Below are positions 7,501 to 13,009 of a DNA stretch of 13,009 nt, piece by piece. A program made the position numbers and the translations under genes. Source of the stretch: Eubacteriales Family XIII. Incertae Sedis bacterium (lineage in GTDB: Bacteria; Bacillota; Clostridia; Peptostreptococcales; Anaerovoracaceae); NCBI GenBank assembly GCA_031283865.1, contig JAITAX010000158.1, positions 1 through 13,009 on the forward strand. Reading direction: 5' to 3'. How positions within the stretch are numbered: position 1 is the stretch's first letter; every line of letters begins with the position of its first letter. The notes below the pieces were generated by a model that was not told the origin of the DNA, made no database searches, and worked only from the letters and a program-made list of their open reading frames with translations.

Positions 7501-7863
7501 TTATTGATTCGGCGTAATCAGCGCGACGAGCATTTGACAGGAGGTCGTTCCGTTGTTGACGACCGATTTCTTCGTATCGGGTCCGCAGTGATACGAATCG
7601 CCGGCATAGAGCGTGGTCTTGACCTCGTTCGGCGTGCCTGTTTCGCTTTCGAGATACATCTGCCCCTCGATGATGTAGTAGATGGTTTCCTTGGCGTTGG
7701 CGCCGTAGTTGCAGCCGCCGCCCGGCAGGAAGTGGCTCAGGCCCATCGTGATGCCGCCCGCGTTCACGTCGCCCGGATCGTGCAGGCGCGTCGTCCTGAC
7801 ATCGAAATGTCCGGGAGCCTCGTAGTTGTAGCTTTCGTTCTTCCGCGTGATCTTGTAACTCAT
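7501..7863 (-). CDS. small single-domain cupin with a non-canonical metal site
   Basis: The 120-residue protein starts at an ATG (7863) with GGAAGGAG eight bases before it. A longer open frame exists upstream but overlaps the mobA end and lacks a start signal. The cupin fold is shown by the sequence PGGG...ETIYYIIEGQMYLESETG (47-76), then AGDSYHCGP (87-95) and SVVNNGT (100-106). The usual first motif HxH is missing: the region reads GGCNYGANAKE, keeping only Glu59. In motif 2 the final His is replaced by Ser100, with Asn104 kept. It is therefore unlikely to bind metal in the standard 3-His/1-Glu way. His92 and Cys51/Cys93 are available. It is likely cytoplasmic and perhaps a binding or isomerase-like protein. 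Function unknown. Confidence 0.85.
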   Translation of the reverse strand: MSYKITRKNESYNYEAPGHFDVRTTRLHDPGDVNAGGITMGLSHFLPGGGCNYGANAKETIYYIIEGQMYLESETGTPNEVKTTLYAGDSYHCGPDTKKSVVNNGTTSCQMLVALITPNQ

Positions 7864-7942
7864 TTCGTTTACTCCTTCCGTTGCGCTGTTCCGCCGTGCT
7901 ATGCAAACGCCGCGCGCATTCAGGCCGAGGCTAAGCCTTGCC

Positions 7943-8560
7943 TCAAAGCGCGTCGCGGCCTTTGTCCGTTTCGATGATCGCCCTTTCGTAATCTGCGGGC
8001 GAATTGATGTTGAGCAACATGTTTTCGCGCCACAGACCGCCGAGTTCCGCAATGCTGACAAAGCAGACGTCCGCAGCGCGGTAGAGGGACGTCATGGCGT
8101 ATAGACCCGCCGCAAGCGCTTCCTGCGCGCGCGGCAACATGCTCCTCGCGTAATACCCGAACAGCGGTTCGTAGTAGCCGTCGTCGGTCCTTATGATGCA
8201 CGCGTCGCGCCCCCGGCCCCGCAGCGTCAAAAAGCGCGCAGCTTCGGGATTCGCAAAGGGCAGGTCGGCCGCCAGCAGGAATACCCCGTCGGCGTCCGTC
8301 TTTGAAAGCGCCGCGTGCAGACCCGCCATAGGGCCGCAGCCGCGGAATACGTCTTCAATGCGTTCGACGCCCAGATCGGCGTATTTCTCGCCGTTGCTTA
8401 CGCTCAGATATACCCTGTCAAAACAGCCGGAATAAAGGCGCGCCGCGCGCCGCAGGAGCGTTTCGTTCCCATAGGGCAACTCCAGCTTGTCCCGCCCCAT
8501 CCTGCGGCTTTGCCCGCCGGCGAGGATCACGGCTATGTTCGAACCTGCACAGGCGCTCAT
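7943..8560 (-). CDS. mobA: molybdenum cofactor guanylyltransferase
   Basis: MobA joins GMP from GTP to molybdopterin to make MGD, the cofactor form used by DMSO-reductase-family enzymes such as the AthL-like subunit here. The 205-residue protein has the nucleotide-binding signature LAGGQSRRMGRDK (13-25), GPMAGLH (77-83) and AADLPF (97-102), where Asp99 is the likely Mg-binding residue. The start at 8560 is supported by a GGGAGGAAG site and by a promoter only about 20 bases upstream; a longer in-frame start at 8650 lies outside that transcript. The gene is first of the minus-strand set mobA-cupin-merR, with 79 bases to the cupin. It is a standard housekeeping Mo gene, but placement beside a Mo enzyme suggests dedicated supply. 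Confidence 0.93.
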   Translation of the reverse strand: MSACAGSNIAVILAGGQSRRMGRDKLELPYGNETLLRRAARLYSGCFDRVYLSVSNGEKYADLGVERIEDVFRGCGPMAGLHAALSKTDADGVFLLAADLPFANPEAARFLTLRGRGRDACIIRTDDGYYEPLFGYYARSMLPRAQEALAAGLYAMTSLYRAADVCFVSIAELGGLWRENMLLNINSPADYERAIIETDKGRDAL

Positions 8561-8585
8561 GCTTGCATTCTTCCTCCCACTGTTT

Positions 8586-8614
8586 ATAATACGCCCAAAA
8601 CGCGATAAATTCAA
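8586..8614 (-). promoter_or_regulatory. sigma-70 promoter of mobA
   Basis: On the minus strand TTGAAT (8614-8609) is followed after exactly 17 bases by TATTAT (8591-8586). Predicted transcription starts near 8579, about 20 bases before the mobA ATG, giving a short leader that contains the ribosome binding site. Confidence 0.75.
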
Positions 8615-8669
8615 GGAAATTTTTACATGCGGGCGCAGATGTGGGTGCAAATGATGTGATTTCGGCGAC

Positions 8670-8722
8670 CGGGACGCCGAGGGCGGCAGGGTGGCGCGGA
8701 TCGGGACGCCGAGGGCGGCAGG
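8670..8722. repeat. 21-nt direct repeat, two copies, 32-nt period
   Basis: The same 21 bases, beginning CGGGACGCCGAG and ending GGCGGCAGG, occur at 8670-8690 and 8702-8722, with 11 unrelated bases between. Each copy contains a small GCCG-AGGG-CGGC hairpin. The pair lies between the divergent mobA and reductase promoters, so it could be a tandem regulator site spaced by about three helical turns, or a replication slippage product. Confidence 0.8.
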
Positions 8723-8778
8723 AGGCGAACCCCCGGGCCGGTGCCGGGCGGGCGTCTCCTATAATATTTTGTCCTTTT
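8720..8778 (+). terminator. terminator-like hairpin with no obvious upstream gene
   Basis: AGGAGGCG (8720-8727) pairs with CGTCTCCT (8753-8760), and CCCGG (8732-8736) with CCGGG (8744-8748). A T-rich stretch ATAATATTTTGTCCTTTT follows, as in intrinsic terminators on the plus strand. No plus-strand gene ends before it. It may insulate the reductase promoter from antisense transcripts of mobA or end a short RNA. Confidence 0.5.
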
Positions 8779-8779
8779 A

Positions 8780-8808
8780 TTGACTAAAATAAAAATAAAC
8801 GGTATAAT
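8780..8808 (+). promoter_or_regulatory. sigma-70 promoter of the reductase-transporter pair
   Basis: TTGACT (8780-8785), a 17-base spacer very rich in A, and a perfect TATAAT (8803-8808). The predicted start is near 8815, giving a leader of about 160 bases. This is the best promoter match in the coding part of the window. Confidence 0.85.
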
Positions 8809-8814
8809 TATGGG

Positions 8815-8973
8815 GTGAGTTTGGCTTTTCGACGCGGATTCGGATTCCCGGTTTCCCGGAGATTTTGTTAAGAAAACAAAACGAGCGCCGCGGATCATCT
8901 TTTTCGAAAGATGCCGGTTTGTGTTTCCTGTCGAAAGGATTGCGGCAGAAGCCGCAGAGAGGAGAGTGTTGCA
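8815..8973 (+). promoter_or_regulatory. structured 5' leader upstream of the aldo/keto reductase
   Basis: Three stem-loops can be drawn: TTTTGTT/AACAAAA (8863-8881), CATCTTT/AAAGATG around a TTCG loop (8896-8913), and TGCGGC/GCCGCA with an AGAA loop (8941-8956). The last ends directly before the AGAGAGGAG ribosome binding site. The length and structure would suit a cis-acting RNA control, but I do not recognise a known riboswitch class here, including the Moco motif. Confidence 0.4.
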
Positions 8974-10122
8974 ATGAATTACCGAATTTTCCCCAAGACG
9001 GGCGAAAAGGTCTCCCTGCTCGGGTTCGGCTGTATGCGGCTACCCGTGCTCGACGGGGACCATACGAAGATCGACGAGGTGGAAGCCGTCCGCATGATCC
9101 GTTACGCCATCGATGCGGGCGTCAATTACGTGGATACCGCCTATATGTACCACGGCGGCAAGAGCGAGGTTCTCCTCGGCAAGGCCCTAAAGGACGGCTA
9201 CCGGGAGAAAGTCTTTGTCGCCGACAAGCTGCCGCTCATGTTTTTGAAAACCTCGGAAGACGTGCCGCGCTTGCTCGAAGAGCAACTGACGCGCTTGGAT
9301 ATGCCGCATATCGACATGTATCTCTTGCACGACGTTCGTGAAAAATCGTGGGAAAAGGTGCCGAAGCTCAAGGTCTTGGATATTCTCAAGGAGAAGCGGG
9401 CGCAGGGCCTGATCAGGCACATCGGCTTCTCTTACCACGGGGAAACGACCGCTTTTTTCAAAGAGGTCATCGATGCTTTTCCGTGGGACTTCTGCCAGAT
9501 TCAGCTCAACTATATGGACACCGCGCTGCAAGCGGGTGTGGAGGGGCTGCGCTACGCCGCGTCTAAGGGCGTTCCCGTCGTAATCATGGAGCCGCTCAAA
9601 GGAGGCAAGCTCACAGATGTCCTGCCGGAGCCTATACAGAGATATTGGAACGACATCGATGTGAAACGCTCCCCCGCGGACTGGGCCTTTCGCTGGATCG
9701 CCGACTTCCCGGAGGTACTCACCGTACTGAGCGGTATGAGCACCTTTGCGCAGGTCGAGGAGAATATTCAAATACTTTCGAACGCCGACGCAAACGCGCT
9801 GACGAAAGAGGAGCACTCGATCATCGGCAAGGTGGCGGACGCATACAACAAGTTGACGCCCTACGCCTGCACCGCTTGCAAATACTGCATACCTTGCCTC
9901 GTCGGGATCGACATTCCGGGTTTGATCAGCCTGCGGAACGAGGCGACCATTTTTGAAAGCGCGGAAAAGGTTTCTTTCTCGATTCGCAATTTCGTGCGGC
10001 CTGTGCCCTCGACCTGCACCGCTTGCAGGCAATGCGAGGAAAAATGCCCGCAGCATCTGCCCATCGCCGACATCATGGCCGAGTCCGCGGCGATGTTCGA
10101 GCAGCCGAAACAAAGCTCATAG
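8974..10122 (+). CDS. aldo/keto reductase fused to a C-terminal two-[4Fe-4S] ferredoxin domain
   Basis: Residues 1-290 form an AKR barrel with the tetrad Asp54, Tyr59, Lys85 and His119 (DTAYMYHGG, ADKLP, LLHD). Residues 295-382 carry two Cys motifs: Cys299, 302, 305, 308 in YACTACKYCIPC, and Cys348, 351, 354, 358-Pro, as in bacterial ferredoxin pairs. This fused family is common in anaerobes; members presumably couple NAD(P)H-type or ferredoxin electrons to carbonyl reduction, with unknown natural substrates. The start at 8974 (382 residues) has a GGAG site nine bases upstream. An in-frame ATG at 8911 would add 21 residues but lies inside a leader hairpin without a ribosome site. The transporter gene follows by about 50 bases, so both are likely one transcript. 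It should be cytoplasmic. A role in reducing an aromatic-derived ketone is inference only. Confidence 0.93.
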   Translation: MNYRIFPKTGEKVSLLGFGCMRLPVLDGDHTKIDEVEAVRMIRYAIDAGVNYVDTAYMYHGGKSEVLLGKALKDGYREKVFVADKLPLMFLKTSEDVPRLLEEQLTRLDMPHIDMYLLHDVREKSWEKVPKLKVLDILKEKRAQGLIRHIGFSYHGETTAFFKEVIDAFPWDFCQIQLNYMDTALQAGVEGLRYAASKGVPVVIMEPLKGGKLTDVLPEPIQRYWNDIDVKRSPADWAFRWIADFPEVLTVLSGMSTFAQVEENIQILSNADANALTKEEHSIIGKVADAYNKLTPYACTACKYCIPCLVGIDIPGLISLRNEATIFESAEKVSFSIRNFVRPVPSTCTACRQCEEKCPQHLPIADIMAESAAMFEQPKQSS

Positions 10123-10172
10123 TATTTTCGACCCGCGTCGGGCGTCCGGTTCGGCGCGGGAAACAGATAGAG

Positions 10173-11417
10173 GTGACTTATATCGAAAATAATCGCGTAT
10201 CTCTTCGGGAAAAGGACTTCATCCTGCTGTGCTTCTTCTCCCTGCTTTCGTTCACGGTCACGCAGATCGTAAACTCCACGACCTCGCTCTTTGTGGACGC
10301 GCTCGGCGGCACTGCGACGTACAGCGGCTTTATGATGTTCGCTTACACGGCGGCCGCGCTGATCGTGCGTATGTTGTGCGGGAAATGGATCGACCGCCGC
10401 GGCTGCCGTGTATTCATCCTGTTCGGCGCCGTTTCGATGGCCGTCTCGATCGCCTGCTACAATTTCTTTCCGATCCTGCCGGCCTTGGGCGCTTGGCGCT
10501 TCCTGCAGGGCATGAGCTTCTCTTTGATCAGCACGGCGGCCGGCGTCGCCGTGGCGAACACCCTGCATCCGAGCCTGCTCGGGAAAGGCATCAGCGTGTT
10601 CAGCCTCGCACATTCCTGTGCGACGACCATCGGGCCTTATTTGGGTCTGGCGCTGATCTTTGGCAATCGCTTCTACGCGGTGTATTGGACGGCGGCGGCC
10701 ATCTCGCTCGTGTCGGTGATTCTGGCGATGAACTGCTCTTTCCGCGTCAACGAGCAGACCGCGCTGTTGCAGAAAGCGGCGCGGCCTGCGCAGGCGACGG
10801 AGGGGGAAGCGCCCGCGCCCGCACGCAAGGCGGGAATCAGAGGCGGGCTTGGCGCGTATCTGGAGCGCTCGGCGGTGAAACCCGCTCTCGTGCAGTTGAT
10901 CGTCTGCGTTTCCGTTTCGTCGATTGTATTCTTCCTGCCACTTTTCGCGTCCGATAAATCTTACGCCGACGCGGGACTTTTCTTCGTCGTCGCCTCTCTC
11001 GCCATGATCGCTTCGAGGCTCCTTGTCGTGCGCATCATCGACAGCGTTTCGATTGCGGCGATCCTCATCCCCTGTATGCTCGGCGGCGCCGTGTGTATGC
11101 TTAGCATCGCTTTCATCGCGAACACGGCTGTATTCCTTGCGGCGGCCTGCCTGTACGGCTGCCTGCACGGCATCTGCCAGCCCACGCTGAACACGGCGGT
11201 CATGAGCATCGCGCCGATTCACCGCCGCGGCGTGGCGATGGCTACTTTCTTCCTCTTCGTCGACTCGGGGATGGGGGCGGGCGCGCTGCTGTGGGGCCGC
11301 CTGATCGACCTCTTCGGCTTTACGGTCGTGTACTGCGCAGGCGCCGCCCTGCTGCTGTCCAACGTACCCTTGCTGCTCCTGCTGCGGATCGGCCGGCATT
11401 CGCAGACGGCCTTGTAG
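10173..11417 (+). CDS. major facilitator superfamily transporter
   Basis: The protein has about 12 hydrophobic segments with a polar central loop (EQTALLQKAARPAQATEGEA...) between segments 6 and 7, a typical MFS pattern, and the motif GKWIDRRGCR (70-79) between segments 2 and 3. The length from GTG at 10173 is 414 residues, normal for the family. The start is uncertain: only this GTG lies in frame between the end of the reductase gene and the first membrane segment, and its ribosome site is weak. Starting further upstream at 10023 would overlap the reductase by 100 bases and add a basic, non-membrane tail, so I rejected that. Transported substrate is unknown; uptake or export of an aromatic or organic acid fits the neighbourhood. 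Confidence 0.85.
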   Translation: MTYIENNRVSLREKDFILLCFFSLLSFTVTQIVNSTTSLFVDALGGTATYSGFMMFAYTAAALIVRMLCGKWIDRRGCRVFILFGAVSMAVSIACYNFFPILPALGAWRFLQGMSFSLISTAAGVAVANTLHPSLLGKGISVFSLAHSCATTIGPYLGLALIFGNRFYAVYWTAAAISLVSVILAMNCSFRVNEQTALLQKAARPAQATEGEAPAPARKAGIRGGLGAYLERSAVKPALVQLIVCVSVSSIVFFLPLFASDKSYADAGLFFVVASLAMIASRLLVVRIIDSVSIAAILIPCMLGGAVCMLSIAFIANTAVFLAAACLYGCLHGICQPTLNTAVMSIAPIHRRGVAMATFFLFVDSGMGAGALLWGRLIDLFGFTVVYCAGAALLLSNVPLLLLLRIGRHSQTAL

Positions 11418-11472
11418 GAGGCAAAGGGTCCGGTAACTGTTCAGCCCCCCTTGCAGAATTTGCTTATTTCGG

Positions 11473-11635
11473 GGCCGGAGGCTTGGTATTTTGCAATTCG
11501 CAATTCACAATTCATAATGCACAATTTTCAAAACCAAATTTTCCCTCCTCAATTGTGAATTATACATTGTGAATTATGCGTTCTCAAACTTTGCGGCGCT
11601 ATAGAAGAGCGGAGAGGATTACCAAGCCTCCGGCC
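11473..11635. mobile_element. nested inverted-repeat element, MITE-like, non-coding
   Basis: Perfect 16-base inverted repeats GGCCGGAGGCTTGGTA (11473-11488) and its complement (11620-11635) enclose about 130 bases. Inside lies a second imperfect inverted repeat, 11499-11526 against 11551-11580, made of CAATTCACAATTC-type units, with a 24-base loop. No reading frame is present. I found no clear target-site duplication. Similar AATTCACAATT palindromes are familiar intergenic repeats in Clostridia and other bacteria. The 340 bases from the transporter stop to the first tRNA hold this element and the tRNA promoter; the rest shows nothing I recognise. Confidence 0.6.
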
Positions 11636-11715
11636 GGCTACCTCTGAACTGTAACACGGTCCGCCGCAAAGGGGCCGCCGGGCCGCCGCAAATATCGAGC
11701 TTGCCATAAAAATGA

Positions 11716-11744
11716 TTGACAACGCAAGCAACTTGCGCTATTAT
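11716..11744 (+). promoter_or_regulatory. promoter of the tRNA-Val pair, with a dyad in its spacer
   Basis: TTGACA (11716-11721), 17 bases, TATTAT (11739-11744). The predicted start is near 11751, about seven bases before the tRNA. The spacer contains a perfect palindrome CGCAAG-CAA-CTTGCG (11723-11737). Confidence 0.85.
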
Positions 11745-11757
11745 TGAGAGGTAGCGC

Positions 11758-11834
11758 GGGGGCATAGCTCAGTTGGTTAGAGCGCTTGCTCGACAAGCAA
11801 GAGGCCACAGGTTCGAGTCCCGTTGTCCCCACCA
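11758..11834 (+). tRNA. tRNA-Val, anticodon GAC
   Basis: The 77 bases fold as a cloverleaf with encoded CCA. The acceptor stem GGGGGCA pairs with TGTCCCC (one G-T). D-arm GCTC/GAGC, anticodon stem CTTGC/GCAAG with loop TCGACAA, variable loop AGGCC, T-loop TTCGAGT. The anticodon GAC, A73 and G3-C70 match tRNA-Val identity. Two oddities: position 33 is C instead of the near-universal U, and the T-stem pair 51-63 is an A-C mismatch that the neighbouring tRNA does not have. Confidence 0.92.
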
Positions 11835-11938
11835 CAATACACAACGATTGAAATTCCACAACTTTGCGGGTCGTCCTCTCTGTCGGACACGCCCGGTCGC
11901 TTTCTCTTCGCGGCGCCGCGCATGGCGCGCGGATGCGC

Positions 11939-12015
11939 GGGGGCATAGCTCAGTTGGTTAGAGCGCATGGATCACAACCATGAGGTCACAGGTTCGAATC
12001 CTGTTGTCCCCACCA
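11939..12015 (+). tRNA. tRNA-Val, anticodon CAC; probable integration site
   Basis: Same length and acceptor stem as the previous tRNA, which lies 104 bases upstream. The anticodon stem CATGG/CCATG holds loop ATCACAA, anticodon CAC with U33. The T-stem ACAGG/CCTGT is perfect and CCA is encoded. The recombinase gene on the other strand ends inside this tRNA (11972-11974 is its stop), so the 3' half of the gene probably carries the attachment core of the element. No separate promoter is seen before it, so it is likely co-transcribed with the first tRNA. Confidence 0.95.
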
Positions 12016-13009
12016 AAAGCCTCTTACTGAAACCACGACCAAAAAAATTTGACGGCTCGTGGTTTCTTATTTTTTCAAAGACTTTGGCGATGGGACCGCC
12101 GGCGGTTCCGTCTTCCGTGACGGAATCGCCGGTGTTGTCAGCATTATCTGTTGCGGTAGTTTGTTCAAATAAGACAGTATACGGCTCGGCAAACTCCGGT
12201 ACCGTTTCACCGTTTGGAAACACCAATATCTTATCGAACAAAGCCCTGTTGTACGCCCGCTTTATACTGTCCGGGGCAGCCTTGTAGGTTTTGCCGCAAT
12301 CCTCTACAAGGTCAAGGGCCTGCCCCAATCTCTTTCGTACATCGGCACATTCCGTATTGTGGGCATCAAGCCGCTTGTCTATGGACGATACAGCGGATTT
12401 TATGCCGTCCTGCTCTTCTTTGAACAGGTCGAGGGGTATGGCATCGGCATAGTAGGTTTCGAGCAACTTCTTTTGTTTGCGTTCCAGTTTGTCTTTTTCC
12501 CGTTCCAGCTCCTGCCGCTCTTGTTCAAAATCCCGCATAGTCTTGTCAATCTCCGCAAGCACCCAAGTTTCAAGTTCTTTTCTGAACTTCGGACCAAACT
12601 CAATATTTTCGTACAAGCGTTCAATCTCTCGTTCGACTTCATCAATCAAGAGAGATTTTTGCTTGCAATCGTTCCTCTTGTTGTGCCGTCCCGCACAAGA
12701 AAAATAAGGGTATCTTACGCCCGTATGAGATTTGGCGTACTGAACAATCAGACGCTCGCCGCAACTGCCGCAGTAAACGGTGCTTTTAAGAAAATGAGGG
12801 TGTTCCCGTGTACGTTCGCCGCAAATATGCGAGGCTAAAATTTCTTGTACTTTCTGCCAAGTCGCTTCATCGGTCAAAGGCTGATGTTTGCCCTTGTAAT
12901 GCTTACCGTCAAAACGCACCGTCCCCATATAGTACGGATTAAGCAATATCTTGTTCAGGGCACCTTTGTCGATCGGTCTGGAAGGCACTTTCAAAGTGGC
13001 TCTTGTGGA
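11972..13009 (-). CDS. large serine recombinase, C-terminal part (truncated at window edge)
   Basis: The frame is open to the window end, so the N-terminal catalytic resolvase domain with its serine lies outside. What remains is the Recombinase domain (starting about KVPSRPIDKGALNKILLNPYY), a zinc ribbon with CGSC then SC and DC (four Cys), and a long coiled coil (REIERLYENIEF to IDKRLDAHN) followed by an acidic tail. Such proteins excise or integrate ICEs, prophages and transposons in Clostridia. The last 26 or so residues (SNFFGRGFSKRLLVGTTGFEPVTSWL) are encoded by the antisense of the tRNA terminator and tRNA, so the tail seems to be host or att sequence. Base composition is visibly more A+T-rich than in the rest of the window, consistent with transfer. 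The element's own genes continue beyond 13009. Confidence 0.9.
   Translation of the reverse strand, partial: STRATLKVPSRPIDKGALNKILLNPYYMGTVRFDGKHYKGKHQPLTDEATWQKVQEILASHICGERTREHPHFLKSTVYCGSCGERLIVQYAKSHTGVRYPYFSCAGRHNKRNDCKQKSLLIDEVEREIERLYENIEFGPKFRKELETWVLAEIDKTMRDFEQERQELEREKDKLERKQKKLLETYYADAIPLDLFKEEQDGIKSAVSSIDKRLDAHNTECADVRKRLGQALDLVEDCGKTYKAAPDSIKRAYNRALFDKILVFPNGETVPEFAEPYTVLFEQTTATDNADNTGDSVTEDGTAGGPIAKVFEKIRNHEPSNFFGRGFSKRLLVGTTGFEPVTSWL
12029..12076 (+). terminator. intrinsic terminator after the tRNA-Val pair
   Basis: GAAACCACGA (12029-12038) pairs perfectly with TCGTGGTTTC (12057-12066), followed by TTATTTTTTC. It ends 61 bases after the second tRNA and terminates plus-strand transcription. 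It lies within the recombinase reading frame on the opposite strand. Confidence 0.85.

Noticed and set aside
8911..8973. In-frame upstream extension of the reductase with three cysteines
   Set aside because: Its ATG lies in the hairpin 8896-8913 without a ribosome site, and the AKR fold begins naturally at MNYRIF with a good site.
10023..10172. Upstream extension of the MFS transporter
   Set aside because: It overlaps the reductase end by 100 bases and adds a basic tail not found in MFS proteins.
4214..11657. 13-base inverted match: 4214-4226 and 11645-11657
   Set aside because: One or two such matches are expected by chance in 13 kb, and neither end has other repeat features.
11638..11968. 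Antisense peptides ending in GTTGLEPVASCL-type sequence over the tRNAs
   Set aside because: This is the familiar false translation of tRNA complement; no start signal and no domain.
1..13009. CRISPR array
   Set aside because: No set of three or more evenly spaced repeats; the only direct repeat pair is 8670-8722.

Overview
The window looks like chromosomal DNA of a strict or facultative anaerobe, most likely a GC-rich member of the Clostridia (Bacillota). The reasons are strong AGGAGG-type ribosome binding sites, AT-rich consensus sigma-70 promoters in a roughly 60 % GC background, Fe-S and molybdenum enzymes with no oxygen-dependent enzyme, tRNAs with encoded CCA, and a Clostridia-type large serine recombinase. 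The taxonomic call is an inference, not a measurement.

Layout: (1) 1-6349, plus strand: the tail of an upstream gene, a 160-residue unknown protein, a molybdopterin large subunit and Fe-S small subunit that closely resemble pyrogallol-phloroglucinol transhydroxylase (AthL/AthS), a thiolase and a short-chain dehydrogenase. Spacing and overlaps suggest one operon. (2) 6423-8560, minus strand: a MerR-type regulator, a small cupin with a degenerate metal site, and MobA, which attaches GMP to the molybdenum cofactor. (3) 8561-8973: a divergent regulatory region with two good promoters facing outwards, a 21-nt direct repeat, a terminator-like hairpin and a structured leader. (4) 8974-11417, plus strand: an aldo/keto reductase fused to a two-cluster ferredoxin domain, then an MFS transporter. 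(5) 11418-12015: a 163-bp nested inverted repeat that looks like a small non-autonomous mobile element, a consensus promoter and two tRNA-Val genes. (6) 11972 to the window end, minus strand: the C-terminal part of a serine recombinase whose reading frame ends inside the second tRNA, so this is probably one end of an integrated element. It is visibly richer in A+T.

How it may work together: the AthLS-like enzyme would move or add a hydroxyl on a polyhydroxybenzene, the SDR (with an Arg suggesting NADPH) could reduce the ring product or a later keto/hydroxy intermediate, and the thiolase could cleave the resulting beta-ketoacyl-CoA to acetyl-CoA. MobA would supply bis-MGD cofactor, the MFS protein could carry substrate or product, and MerR could sense the aromatic. 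This resembles the anaerobic trihydroxybenzene (gallate/pyrogallol/phloroglucinol) route of Pelobacter and Eubacterium oxidoreducens, but the ring-opening hydrolase and CoA-activating step are not in the window, and the substrate is not proven.
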